A stretch of DNA of 64,000 nt, from positions 744,001-808,000 of the forward strand of contig CP102273.1 in NCBI GenBank assembly GCA_025148965.1. The letters run 5' to 3'. This document shows positions 8,157-16,348 of this stretch, piece by piece (position 1 is the first letter of the stretch; each line of letters opens with the position of its first letter). This DNA comes from Intestinibacter bartlettii. GTDB lineage: Bacteria; Bacillota; Clostridia; Peptostreptococcales; Peptostreptococcaceae. Under the pieces are notes generated by a model. That model saw nothing but the letters and a program-made list of their open reading frames with translations, ran no database searches and was not told where the DNA came from. Position numbers and translations under genes: made by a program.

Positions 8157-9188
8157 ATGAATTTGAATGAAATTATGAGGGATACTATATATGAAACACA
8201 ATATATAACAAAGGGAAGATTAAAAAAATTTCTTAAAGATTATGATTATTTGAATCAAGAAGATAGTATAGAGGATACGGATATATATAGCCGTGCATCA
8301 GAACTTATTACTGACAACAGTCAACAAATAGTACAGCGATTACAAGAATATGAGTATGATAAAAATTATAAGTATTTTTCATTATATAAGATAAATTGTA
8401 GTGATATTGAAGATAAAATATTAATGATATCGGAAAAGATAAATCATGAAGAAATAGATATTATAAGTGAAGATATAGAAAGACCAACTATTAAAGAATA
8501 TTCAGAAGATATAGATTTTAAGTTTTGTTTAAAATTAGGAGACTTTGATGAAAATAGAATTATTAAATATCCAATAATAGCTACGATATTTAAAGATATA
8601 GGTTTAGTGTCTATAAAGTTTTGCTCTGTTTCAGAGGAGTATTATAAAGATCAATTTTATATAGATATAAATAATAAAGTAAAGGATTGGCTGAATACTA
8701 ATTTAGAATTGAATTTAGAAGTATTTGATTCTATGACAGTATTTAAATCTTTATACAATAATATAAGATCTAATTCAAATGAATATGCTAATGAAAGTAT
8801 ACATAGTATATTAATGGATGATGAAATGAATGGTCGTAGTTATTTTAGAGCTTCAGATAAAGAAATGTTACCATTTTTAGATGAATTACTAAATTTAGTT
8901 GAGAAATTTGAAAGCCAAGAGGATAAAAAGAAAGTTCTAGAATATATAAAAAGATATGAAAGTGAAGCAATTATAAGAAGTATGGGTATAACGTGGAAAA
9001 ATATATTTTCAAATTCAAGTGGGAGAAAAGGAAGCATAACTGTATGTATAAGTAGAGTTTATAGTGTCAATAATCCAAATAATAGACTTCAATATGAATT
9101 TTTACTGCATCATATATATCAAGGTAGTGGAGTAAATAGGGAGAGGGTTAATTATGTTATCAGATACATTTCAAACTATATTAGTTAA
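8157..9188 (+). CDS. Hypothetical protein, first gene of a three-gene overlapping module (343 aa)
   Basis: A soluble, acidic protein without signal peptide or membrane span. The N-terminal 110 residues look helical and charged, the middle (about 115-200) is strand-rich with segments FCLKLGDFDENRI and IGLVSIKFCS, and the C-terminal 130 residues look helical. I recognise no motif or family. GTTAAGAGGAG supplies the ribosome site. The next gene starts 35 bases before this one ends, so the proteins are probably made together. Position within an ssrA island next to a nuclease gene suggests a sensor or adaptor role, which is inference. Confidence 0.65.
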   Translation: MNLNEIMRDTIYETQYITKGRLKKFLKDYDYLNQEDSIEDTDIYSRASELITDNSQQIVQRLQEYEYDKNYKYFSLYKINCSDIEDKILMISEKINHEEIDIISEDIERPTIKEYSEDIDFKFCLKLGDFDENRIIKYPIIATIFKDIGLVSIKFCSVSEEYYKDQFYIDINNKVKDWLNTNLELNLEVFDSMTVFKSLYNNIRSNSNEYANESIHSILMDDEMNGRSYFRASDKEMLPFLDELLNLVEKFESQEDKKKVLEYIKRYESEAIIRSMGITWKNIFSNSSGRKGSITVCISRVYSVNNPNNRLQYEFLLHHIYQGSGVNRERVNYVIRYISNYIS

Positions 9189-9537
9189 AATAGAAAAGAA
9201 AACTGAAATTGATAGCAACAAGTTAAAAAACATTTTAGAATATATACAAAATAAACCGATATATTCTTATGTTTATCCTGAAGTTATAGAGGAAAAACTC
9301 AACATACCAATATCAGAATGTATGAAAATATTTGTATATTTAGAACATTTTAATGTATTAAAGCAAGTATATAAATTATATTGTCCAAGATGTAAAGATG
9401 TTAGTAGTAAAATATATGAAAATATAAATGAGTTAGAGGAAGAAAATGAATGTGAATTTTGTGGCGAGGAGTTATTCGAAGAAGATAATCCATATAAATA
9501 CGTTATAATATATTTTAGGGTGATAAAAAATGGATAA
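9154..9537 (+). CDS. Winged-helix plus zinc-ribbon protein (127 aa), second gene of the module
   Basis: Residues about 15-75 look like a winged helix (IYSYVYPEVIEEKLNI then a recognition-like helix and VFYVYLEHFNVLK-like hairpin), and residues about 76-112 a zinc ribbon with paired cysteines CPRC and CEFC separated by about 22 residues. The ATG overlaps the end of the preceding gene by 35 bases and has AGGGAGAGGG as ribosome site. The stop overlaps the next gene by eight bases. A DNA- or RNA-end-binding role is plausible from the fold; no family name can be given. Confidence 0.65.
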   Translation: MLSDTFQTILVKIEKKTEIDSNKLKNILEYIQNKPIYSYVYPEVIEEKLNIPISECMKIFVYLEHFNVLKQVYKLYCPRCKDVSSKIYENINELEEENECEFCGEELFEEDNPYKYVIIYFRVIKNG

Positions 9538-10231
9538 GGGAATACCATATGAAGAATTCTATAACGAAATAGGTAAAGCTTTAACAAAAGTAAATGGTTT
9601 GGAAGCTACTGAGGAAGATAAACAAAATATTCTAAAAATGATTGCTACCATAAAATCGTATGATGAAATGAATGCTTATGAAAAGGGAAGATTATTTGAA
9701 AATATGGTAACAGCTTTATTTTTAAGTACAAAGATATTTAAGGTAATTAATAATAAGAATACAACCAGTAATGAATTTGATATATTAGTTGCTTTAAATA
9801 AAAATGGCAAAATATTAAGAGCTGCAAAAATTATACCAGATTGGATATCTGATAGATTTTTGGTAGAGTGTAAAAATCATAAAAAAACAATAGAAGTAGG
9901 GTTAGTTGGTAAATTTTTTTCCTTAATGGATGTTTCAAAAATTAATTTAGGATTATTTATTTCTAAAAATGGTGTTACAGGAAAAGATTCTAGTCATTGG
10001 TCAGATGCTAAGGCATTTATAAATAAAATAAATTTAAAATACTCAGAGAGTAGTGAACCTAAAATACTTTTGGATATAGACTTAGATGATATAGAGAAAG
10101 CAATACAAAATGATATATATATAATTGATATTATACAAGATAGAAAAATTCAAATTGATGCAGATATATCAAGTGAAATATTTGAATATATAACACCACA
10201 TGAGAATGAGGAGATTTTTAATAAAAATTAA
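9530..10231 (+). CDS. PD-(D/E)XK nuclease-like protein, third gene of the module (233 aa)
   Basis: The restriction-endonuclease fold is indicated by, in order, a helix with a conserved acid (KGRLFENMVTALF, about residues 50-62), a strand with the catalytic aspartate (SNEFDILVAL, about 80-90) and the ECK triad strand (RFLVECKNHKKTIEVG, about 112-127), followed by a Mrr-like core segment FFSLMDVSKINLGLFISKNG. The protein is somewhat like Mrr/type IV nucleases but lacks an obvious recognition domain of its own. It overlaps the winged-helix gene by eight bases. I infer it is the DNA-cutting effector of the module. Confidence 0.7.
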   Translation: MDKGIPYEEFYNEIGKALTKVNGLEATEEDKQNILKMIATIKSYDEMNAYEKGRLFENMVTALFLSTKIFKVINNKNTTSNEFDILVALNKNGKILRAAKIIPDWISDRFLVECKNHKKTIEVGLVGKFFSLMDVSKINLGLFISKNGVTGKDSSHWSDAKAFINKINLKYSESSEPKILLDIDLDDIEKAIQNDIYIIDIIQDRKIQIDADISSEIFEYITPHENEEIFNKN

Positions 10232-10451
10232 ATAACTATTTAGATAAAATAATATACTTATTAATAAATTACACTTTTAGAATATTTATTTTTCATGTTT
10301 TTAAAGTTTCATTTTATACCCCCATTATCCCCCAATAACTAGAAAATAAATGGTAAAAAACAGTTGGAAATAGTAAAATTAAATGATAAAGAGAACTTAT
10401 TTACTGGACTTGAGGTATGTTTGAAAAATTATAGAAAATTACTTTTTAGAT
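10232..10451. other. Non-coding right end of the island
   Basis: 220 bases with no open frame. It contains a short C-rich patch (CCCCCATTATCCCCC, 10319-10333) that is odd in this AT-rich context. No integrase remnant could be recognised. Confidence 0.4.
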
Positions 10452-10482
10452 TCCCCTCATCTTCACCAGTAGATAATGACGA
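10452..10482 (+). repeat. Right attachment-site repeat (attR), duplicated ssrA 3' end
   Basis: 31 bp matching 6318-6348 with two differences (C to T in the ssrA-derived part, T to A in the downstream part). It carries the last 17 bases of ssrA including ACCA but no other part of the RNA. Confidence 0.85.
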
Positions 10483-10486
10483 AAAC

Positions 10487-10517
10487 GCATTGATTTTAAT
10501 TATCAATGCATTTTTTT
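10487..10517 (+). terminator. Displaced original ssrA terminator
   Basis: Perfect 8-bp arms GCATTGAT (10487-10494) and ATCAATGC (10502-10509) followed by seven Ts. Located four bases after the attR core, where the ssrA terminator would sit before island insertion. Confidence 0.75.
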
Positions 10518-10781
10518 ATATTATATACTTTTAATTTGATGAAATAAAAAATATATAATAATTAAGAGTATAAAGTATAATTTGGTATAAAAAATATTTA
10601 TATTATGAAAAACTTAATTTTGAAACTGCAATAGGTGTTTTATATAGAATGAAGGTATATAAGATATAAGATGAAAAAATATGTAGAGAAAAATTAAAAA
10701 TGCATAATTCTAGATTATGAATATAAAAATTATAGTTCAAAATAAAAATTCAAATGTAATTGTAGATAAATATTTAAAACT

Positions 10782-11017
10782 AGCTATATAATATGATGGA
10801 TAGTATTCACATAGAAATAGATTTAAAGAAGGCTTAGTAAAAAGTAAGTAGTGTAAAAACAATCAAATTACATTGATTAGAGTAAGAAAATAAAAAAACT
10901 ATTGTAGATGAAAATGATATGGTCTATGATTTACCTAGTTTATATGAAAAAAATTATCCTTTAATTCTTGATATGTTTTCATTTACATCTAAAAAAGGTA
11001 TGTTATATAGATTATAA
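10782..11017 (+). pseudogene. Decayed Vsr-like / treble-clef endonuclease-type gene
   Basis: Translation with stops read through gives LAI-YDG-YSHRNRFKE..., ITLIRVRK and, after a phase change, VYDLPSLYEKNYPLILDMF. This resembles the C-terminal Vsr-like part of DUF723/DUF4379 'treble clef zinc finger' proteins, in which IEYDG.YWH, RxKxxLEK and LIRIRE recur. At least five stop codons and one or more frameshifts disable it. The surrounding 10518-11116 region shows no intact gene, and only the GGGGAGAAAA ribosome site of gajA at its end. Confidence 0.45.
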
Positions 11018-11116
11018 TGAATAAACATTCTCTACAATCAAGGATAAAATTCGTCTAGAAAAGAGAAGATTAGAGAGAAATATTTTAATAAGAATTAGAT
11101 TTATAGGGGAGAAAAA

Positions 11117-12862
11117 ATGATATTAAAAAAATTAGATATAAATAATTTTAGAAATTTTAATAGTATAAGTATAGAGTTAGATAATAAAAATGTTGTATTT
11201 GGAATGAATGATGTAGGAAAAACAAATTTCCTATATGCATTAAGATTTTTACTAGATAAAGACATTAGAAAAAATGGATTTATGCCTACAGATTATCATA
11301 GACATAATACTAAAGAAAAGATACAGATTACATTAACTGTTGACTTATCTGATTTTTATGAAAGTGAAGATACAAAAAAATTCGTATCAGAAACTAGAGA
11401 TGGTGGAGTTAGAACTTCAGATAGAGGTGATATATTTTATATAAGAGTTGAAGGAGAATATAATGAAGAGGAGGTATTTGGAGAACCTATAATGAAGTGG
11501 GGGGATAATTTAGAAGATCTTAAAGATATGCCTTTCAGAGGAACATCTTACTCAATAGATAATATTTTTAAATTAGTTTATATAAACCCATTAGTTGACT
11601 TACAAAAAGTATTTGAAAAAAATAGAAGATATATTTTTGATGAAAATTCAAGTGATAAAGAGGACAAAAAGCTTATAGATAAAATAAATAATTTAACAAA
11701 AGAAGTTAATGATCAAATAGGAAATATGTCAATTATAAATAATTTTCAAAAAGATATAACAGATGAATATAAAAAGCTTAATAATGAGGAATTAAGTATA
11801 GAAATAAAATCAGAAATGGCTATAAATGGGTTCTTCTCTGATTTAATGCCATATATAAAAAGAGAAAATGATGACAATTATTATCCAACTTCTGGAGATG
11901 GAAGAAGAAAAATTTTATCATACTCACTGTTTAATTATATAAATAAAAAGAAGTATGACAACAAAATAGTAATTTATTTACTTGAAGAGCCTGAGAACAA
12001 TCTTCATAGATCAATGCAGATATCATTATCTAAACAGTTATTTGATGATGATACATATAAATATCTTTTTGTATCTACTCATTCTTCACAAATTTTATAT
12101 GAAATGGATAAAGCTATGTTAATAAGGATTCATTCTAAAGAAAAAATTGAGTGCAATTCCTATCTTTATAAAATAGAACCAAATTATAAAACAGATAAAA
12201 AGAAGTTAAATCGTGAATTTTCAAATGCTCTATTTTATGAGAATGTATTATTGATAGAAGGACCTTCTGAGAGAATTTTATTTGAAAAAATATTAGATGA
12301 GGTTAATCCTGATTATGAACAACAAGGAGGTTATATTTTACAAGTATCTGGAACATATTTTAAAACTTATATTAGAGCATTAAAGGGTCTAGATATTAAG
12401 GTAATAGTTAAAACAGATAATGATTTAAGAGGGAAAAAAGGAAATATACAAGAATATGAGTTATTAGGTATTAATCGATGTTGTGATTTGATAAATATGG
12501 ATAAAATTGAGAATATAATTATGCCATTTAATTCAGAAACAAAAAGAGAAGAGAAATTAACTCAATTAAAATCTAAGAAAAAAGAATTATATAAGGAATA
12601 TGAAAGTTTAATAAACCAATTTAAACAAAATAATATTTATCTATCAGAAATAGATTTAGAAAATGACTTATTCAGTATTATAGGTCCAAAAATGTCTAAA
12701 TATCTGCAAAAAGAAGAACATAAAGTAGTTTCATATTTACAAGATAGAAAATTATTTAATATGGTTGAACTTATTGAACATCTAACTTTTGAAGATTGTG
12801 AAGCTGTATATGAAGATGAAAAGTTTAAGTGTTTAAGGGAGATGGTTAGATTTGATGGATAG
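11117..12862 (+). CDS. gajA: GajA: OLD-family ATPase/TOPRIM endonuclease of a Gabija system
   Basis: In Gabija anti-phage systems GajA is a nucleotide-sensing DNA nickase that forms a complex with GajB. The 581 residues show an ABC-type ATPase with Walker A G29-MNDVGK-T36, Walker B with adjacent acid in YLLEEPENNLH (about 284-294), and an H-loop-like STHSSQILYE. A TOPRIM domain follows with LLIEGPSERILFEK (about 377-390) and the acidic KTDNDLR (about 431-437). Length and domain order match GajA. The gene overlaps the next one, a UvrD-like helicase, which makes the pair diagnostic. It starts 600 bases right of the island's attR, so it is a separate acquisition or a nested layer. Confidence 0.88.
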   Translation: MILKKLDINNFRNFNSISIELDNKNVVFGMNDVGKTNFLYALRFLLDKDIRKNGFMPTDYHRHNTKEKIQITLTVDLSDFYESEDTKKFVSETRDGGVRTSDRGDIFYIRVEGEYNEEEVFGEPIMKWGDNLEDLKDMPFRGTSYSIDNIFKLVYINPLVDLQKVFEKNRRYIFDENSSDKEDKKLIDKINNLTKEVNDQIGNMSIINNFQKDITDEYKKLNNEELSIEIKSEMAINGFFSDLMPYIKRENDDNYYPTSGDGRRKILSYSLFNYINKKKYDNKIVIYLLEEPENNLHRSMQISLSKQLFDDDTYKYLFVSTHSSQILYEMDKAMLIRIHSKEKIECNSYLYKIEPNYKTDKKKLNREFSNALFYENVLLIEGPSERILFEKILDEVNPDYEQQGGYILQVSGTYFKTYIRALKGLDIKVIVKTDNDLRGKKGNIQEYELLGINRCCDLINMDKIENIIMPFNSETKREEKLTQLKSKKKELYKEYESLINQFKQNNIYLSEIDLENDLFSIIGPKMSKYLQKEEHKVVSYLQDRKLFNMVELIEHLTFEDCEAVYEDEKFKCLREMVRFDG

Positions 12863-14363
12863 AGGAGATAGAGAGTCTATTTTAGCAGATGAAGGTAATG
12901 TTATTGTAGTAGCGGGGGCTGGATCGGGAAAAACAACAATATTAACTAAAAAAATAGGTATAGATCTTGAAAATAATAAAAAACATTATAAGATTGCAGC
13001 AATAACTTTTACTAATAAAGCAGCAAAAGAAATAAGTGAAAGATTAACTATTAGTACAAGAGGACATTTTTTAGGAACTAATGATAGTTTTGTTGAAAAT
13101 GAAATTATAAGACCTTTTATACAAGATGCATTGGGAAATAATTATTCGAATGAATTTGAAGTTGTATACAACAATAAGTTTGATACATTTAGTAAAGGAC
13201 TAGAGCTTATAAGAAGTCAAAATAAATTAGGTGTATACAAAGATAATAAGAAAAATTTTAAGTTTGAATTAGCCTTAAGTATATTATCTAAATCTAGAGT
13301 AGCACAGCAATATATTCAGGCAAGATATTTTAAATTATATATAGATGAATATCAGGATTGCGATCAGGACATGCATAAATTATTTATGTATATTAATACT
13401 AAACTAGATATAAAATTATTTATTGTTGGAGATCCTAAGCAATCTATATATCAGTGGAGAGGTGCAGCACCGGAACTTTTTTATGAAATGTTTGAAAATA
13501 ATGATAATAATTTTAATAAGTATCAATTAGTAGAGAATTTTAGGTGTTGTAAAGATATACAAAATTATTCAAATCTTTTAGAGAGAGAAAAGAATGACCT
13601 ATATAAAAATGTTGAAGTTGTAAATAATGTTATAGGAATAAAAACAAGCGATTATGAATATGAAAAAGTTTTGGAGTATTTAGATTTAAATAAAGAAATC
13701 ACTATTTTAATAAGGTGTGCTAAAAGCAAAAAAAGGGAAATAGCAAGAGAGTTAGAATTGTATTTAAAGTCAAAAGGGCATGATTTTATATACATACCGA
13801 GGACACCATTAGATGATTTAGGAACTGGAAATAAAAATATATTAATTGAATTAGCTAAATATATTAAAGATGAAAAGTATACAATTTATGATTTGATTAA
13901 TAATCTACCAATTAATCTAAGTTCAGATGAAATTAAAGATATAAATAGTTTCATTGAAGAATTTAAGTGTAAAAATATTTATAAGATAAACATAGACTCA
14001 ATTTTAAAACAATTTTTTGCAAAGTTAGAAATAGAAATTAAAGGTGAAGAAATTATTAAATTTAAAGAAACTATATTAAATGATAAATATGATAATTCAT
14101 ATAATGGAATTGAATATAAGCATAAAATAATGACAATACATTCTTCAAAGGGATTAGAATTTGAGCAGGTTCTATTACATGCTAACGATTTCAAATTACA
14201 CTTAAAGAAAGATAAAAATGAACATTATGTAGCAACAACAAGAGCAAAGGATAGATTAGTAATATATTTAAATAATGATGATTATCTTAATCATGTAAAT
14301 GATGTTGTGAAAAGTAGTGATTTGTATAATATTTCAAACATAATGAAAGTTATTACTTTATAG
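12855..14363 (+). CDS. gajB: GajB: UvrD/Rep-like helicase of a Gabija system
   Basis: GajB is the SF1A helicase-like ATPase partner that, with GajA, gives phage resistance. The 502 residues show Walker A G21-AGSGK-T27, motif II YIDEYQD (about 162-168), motif III GDPKQSIYQWRG (about 192-203) and motif V HSSKGLEFEQV (about 429-439), all intact. Like other GajB proteins it is shorter than housekeeping UvrD or PcrA (about 720). I chose ATG 12855, which overlaps the gajA stop; an adjacent TTG at 12852 is possible. AAGGGAG at 12835-12841 supplies the ribosome site within gajA. Confidence 0.88.
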   Translation: MDRGDRESILADEGNVIVVAGAGSGKTTILTKKIGIDLENNKKHYKIAAITFTNKAAKEISERLTISTRGHFLGTNDSFVENEIIRPFIQDALGNNYSNEFEVVYNNKFDTFSKGLELIRSQNKLGVYKDNKKNFKFELALSILSKSRVAQQYIQARYFKLYIDEYQDCDQDMHKLFMYINTKLDIKLFIVGDPKQSIYQWRGAAPELFYEMFENNDNNFNKYQLVENFRCCKDIQNYSNLLEREKNDLYKNVEVVNNVIGIKTSDYEYEKVLEYLDLNKEITILIRCAKSKKREIARELELYLKSKGHDFIYIPRTPLDDLGTGNKNILIELAKYIKDEKYTIYDLINNLPINLSSDEIKDINSFIEEFKCKNIYKINIDSILKQFFAKLEIEIKGEEIIKFKETILNDKYDNSYNGIEYKHKIMTIHSSKGLEFEQVLLHANDFKLHLKKDKNEHYVATTRAKDRLVIYLNNDDYLNHVNDVVKSSDLYNISNIMKVITL

Positions 14364-14454
14364 AAAGTAATTTATGTATTATTATATATTTGATATTGAA
14401 AATAACTTGATGTTTAAATATTATAAATAAATATAATTTATAGGGGATGTCATA

Positions 14455-15942
14455 ATGGATTTTTTGTTAAAAGGTGAGGAGTTAAAATTTTCTATTGATG
14501 AAATTTATAAAAAAAATGATAACTTATATTGTGTAAAAATTATTCCAGAGATTAAATCAGAGTATTTTCCGCCATATCATACTAGAGAAATTAATATAGA
14601 TAAGATGCTACTAGAGAAGAAATTTTATTATGCTTATAATAAAAAGTTAGAATTTTATGATAATATACAAAATAGAGAAAATGTGGATGAAAAATATATA
14701 AAAGATGAGAGTGTGTTTCAAGGAAGTGTAGTACAAGGTGGATATTATTCAATAAAAACTTCTAATATAAGAGATATAGGAATATTTAAAAAGGACACTA
14801 TAATTACATCACAAAATGATATATTTAAAGGAAATAAAATTGAGTCTCCATATGATAACGTAGCTACAAATAATAATATATTAAAAATAGATAAAGGATT
14901 TGAATTATTATCTAAAGGAAGTATAGGAGATGAATTAGATTTATATTTATACTGTTTTAATGTGGGACAAGGGGATTCATTTTTATTAATAACCACAAAT
15001 AAAAATGCATATTTAATTGATACAAATATTTCAAATAATAAAAATGCAGAAGCATTTTATGAAGAAGTAAGAAATATATTAAAATTACATGAAATAACTA
15101 AAATTTCAGCATTTGTAGTAACACACAAACATCTTGATCATATAAGAGGAGCAGATAAATTTATAAGTGAAAGCAAGATTAAAATTGACAACTTTCTAAT
15201 TAACTTAGATTATTTACATCCAACAAAAGTAGTAAGTAGATTATTAGAACAGGCGAATTTACACATACCAAAATGGATAAATATAAATTCAACGGGTGTA
15301 ATTAAAGATGGAGATACAGAAATCATATTTAAAAATCCAGATGAAACAACATCAACCAAGCAGATGGCTCCAGATATAAATGATAGTTCAATTGTTTTTT
15401 GTGTAAAATATAGAAAAACAATAATATATCTTACAGGGGATGCTAGCTATGGAATATTAAATAAAAAATTATATAATTGTAGATGTTATGAGTTTTTAAA
15501 AAAATATTTACACCATGAAAGTGATACTGAAATATATAGTGAATTAGTGAAAGATATACTATATAATTGCAATGATATATGTAGGTATAGGTTTTATAAA
15601 GCCTTAATAAGGATTTCACATCATGAATTTGATATTGAAAGGCATAATGAATTATTGAAAAGTATAATCTATAATTGTTGGTGTAGATGTAAGTATAGAT
15701 ATTATAAATCTTTAATAAAAATTTCACACCATGGAAGTGATACTGGAACAAATGATGAATTATTGGATAATATTATACCACAGTATGCATTTATATCAGC
15801 TGGAAATAATAAAAGGTTGAATCATCCTCATACAGATATAATTAATTTATTAGAAAATAAAAAAATTAATATTACAATATCTAAAAAAGAAAGAAGAACA
15901 GTTTGCTACAAATCTGATGGATATAGAATAACTAAGATATAA
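14455..15942 (+). CDS. ComEC/Rec2-like metallo-beta-lactamase-fold hydrolase with internal repeats, beside Gabija
   Basis: A soluble 495-residue protein. The first 155 residues are unrecognised; residues about 160-495 are an MBL-fold hydrolase of the ComEC C-terminal type, with FNVGQGDSFLL, the zinc motif H224-K-H226-L-D228-H229, the bridging D329 in LTGDA, and the HHGSD at 425-429. Between D329 and that motif two extra copies of a 36-residue unit are inserted (see repeat entry). No membrane segments are present, so it is not a full ComEC. It lies 91 bases after gajB, with AGGGGATG as ribosome site and a possible promoter of its own. Similar MBL proteins occur in other defence systems (for example type I Avs), so an accessory role beside Gabija is plausible but unproven. 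Confidence 0.72.
   Translation: MDFLLKGEELKFSIDEIYKKNDNLYCVKIIPEIKSEYFPPYHTREINIDKMLLEKKFYYAYNKKLEFYDNIQNRENVDEKYIKDESVFQGSVVQGGYYSIKTSNIRDIGIFKKDTIITSQNDIFKGNKIESPYDNVATNNNILKIDKGFELLSKGSIGDELDLYLYCFNVGQGDSFLLITTNKNAYLIDTNISNNKNAEAFYEEVRNILKLHEITKISAFVVTHKHLDHIRGADKFISESKIKIDNFLINLDYLHPTKVVSRLLEQANLHIPKWININSTGVIKDGDTEIIFKNPDETTSTKQMAPDINDSSIVFCVKYRKTIIYLTGDASYGILNKKLYNCRCYEFLKKYLHHESDTEIYSELVKDILYNCNDICRYRFYKALIRISHHEFDIERHNELLKSIIYNCWCRCKYRYYKSLIKISHHGSDTGTNDELLDNIIPQYAFISAGNNKRLNHPHTDIINLLENKKINITISKKERRTVCYKSDGYRITKI
15511..15726 (+). repeat. Two tandem 108-bp repeats inside the MBL-fold gene
   Basis: Two complete 36-codon units (15511-15618 and 15619-15726) are followed by a partial third. 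The pattern is HH-x-x-D ... EL ... YNC..C.YR.YK.LI.IS. Histidine pairs fall at 353-354, 389-390 and 425-426, exactly 36 residues apart. Only the third has the canonical HHGSD; the others are HHESD and HHEFD. Units are about three quarters identical at the DNA level. Confidence 0.9.
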
Positions 15943-16348
15943 TCAAAAAAGCTTATTTATTATAAATTATACGTTAAATAGTTGTGAGCATTAGGTAATT
16001 GTTAATTAGATTATTGACAGGATTTATCTCAAAATAAAAAATTGATAATTGAAATTATTAAAAAACTAGGTTTTATTGCATAGTTTTTATTATGTACTTA
16101 AGTCTGTTGAGTATGTCCACATACTCAATAAAAAACTACCCGCTATGCGTGTGCAGAAATGATAGTTATACTAAAAAATCACCTTTGTGATGTATAATGT
16201 AGTTGTTCAGGCTACAAATATAATAAAGAAAGGTGATTTTGTCTTTTCTCTTCAATATTTTTCACAAATCAATAATAAAAAATCACAATTAAGCAAAAAA
16301 TAAACAGAATAAGAAGTTATACAAGTCAGACATAAAGGAGTGAAAAAT
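15943..16348. other. Gene-free stretch with strong inverted repeats, possible insertion-element remnant
   Basis: 406 bases between the MBL gene and the hydrogenase. A perfect 10-bp stem (TTGAGTATGT / ACATACTCAA, 16107-16128) has a loop of only two bases. A second pair, AAAATCACCTTT (16175-16186) and AAAGGTGATTTT (16229-16240), is perfect over 12 bp across 42 bases. After it, a 20-codon open frame reading FSLQYFSQINNKKSQLSKK ends in a stop and looks like a transposase N-terminus fragment. I could not identify an element. Confidence 0.4.

Larger units (their letters stand above)
6318..10482. mobile_element. Small integrase-less island in ssrA, bounded by 31-bp direct repeats
   Basis: About 4.1 kb lies between two near-identical copies of the ssrA 3' end (6318-6348 and 10452-10482). 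Each copy is followed by its own terminator-like hairpin, as expected if the left end of the element replaced the native ssrA terminator and displaced it to 10487-10517. The content is very AT-rich, uses many AGA/ATA/TTA codons, and consists of unrecognised genes. No recombinase gene is present, so the element is either a remnant, a satellite mobilised in trans, or the surviving end of a larger island. Confidence 0.75.

Noticed and set aside
15443-15751. A 102-codon minus-strand open frame in the MBL gene
   Set aside because: It mirrors the 108-bp repeats (the repeat is open on both strands) and has no independent coding signal.
10483-16348. Gabija and the MBL gene as part of the same ssrA island
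   Set aside because: They lie outside the right repeat and no third copy of the ssrA end was found to the right, so one common element is not supported; nested or sequential insertion remains possible.
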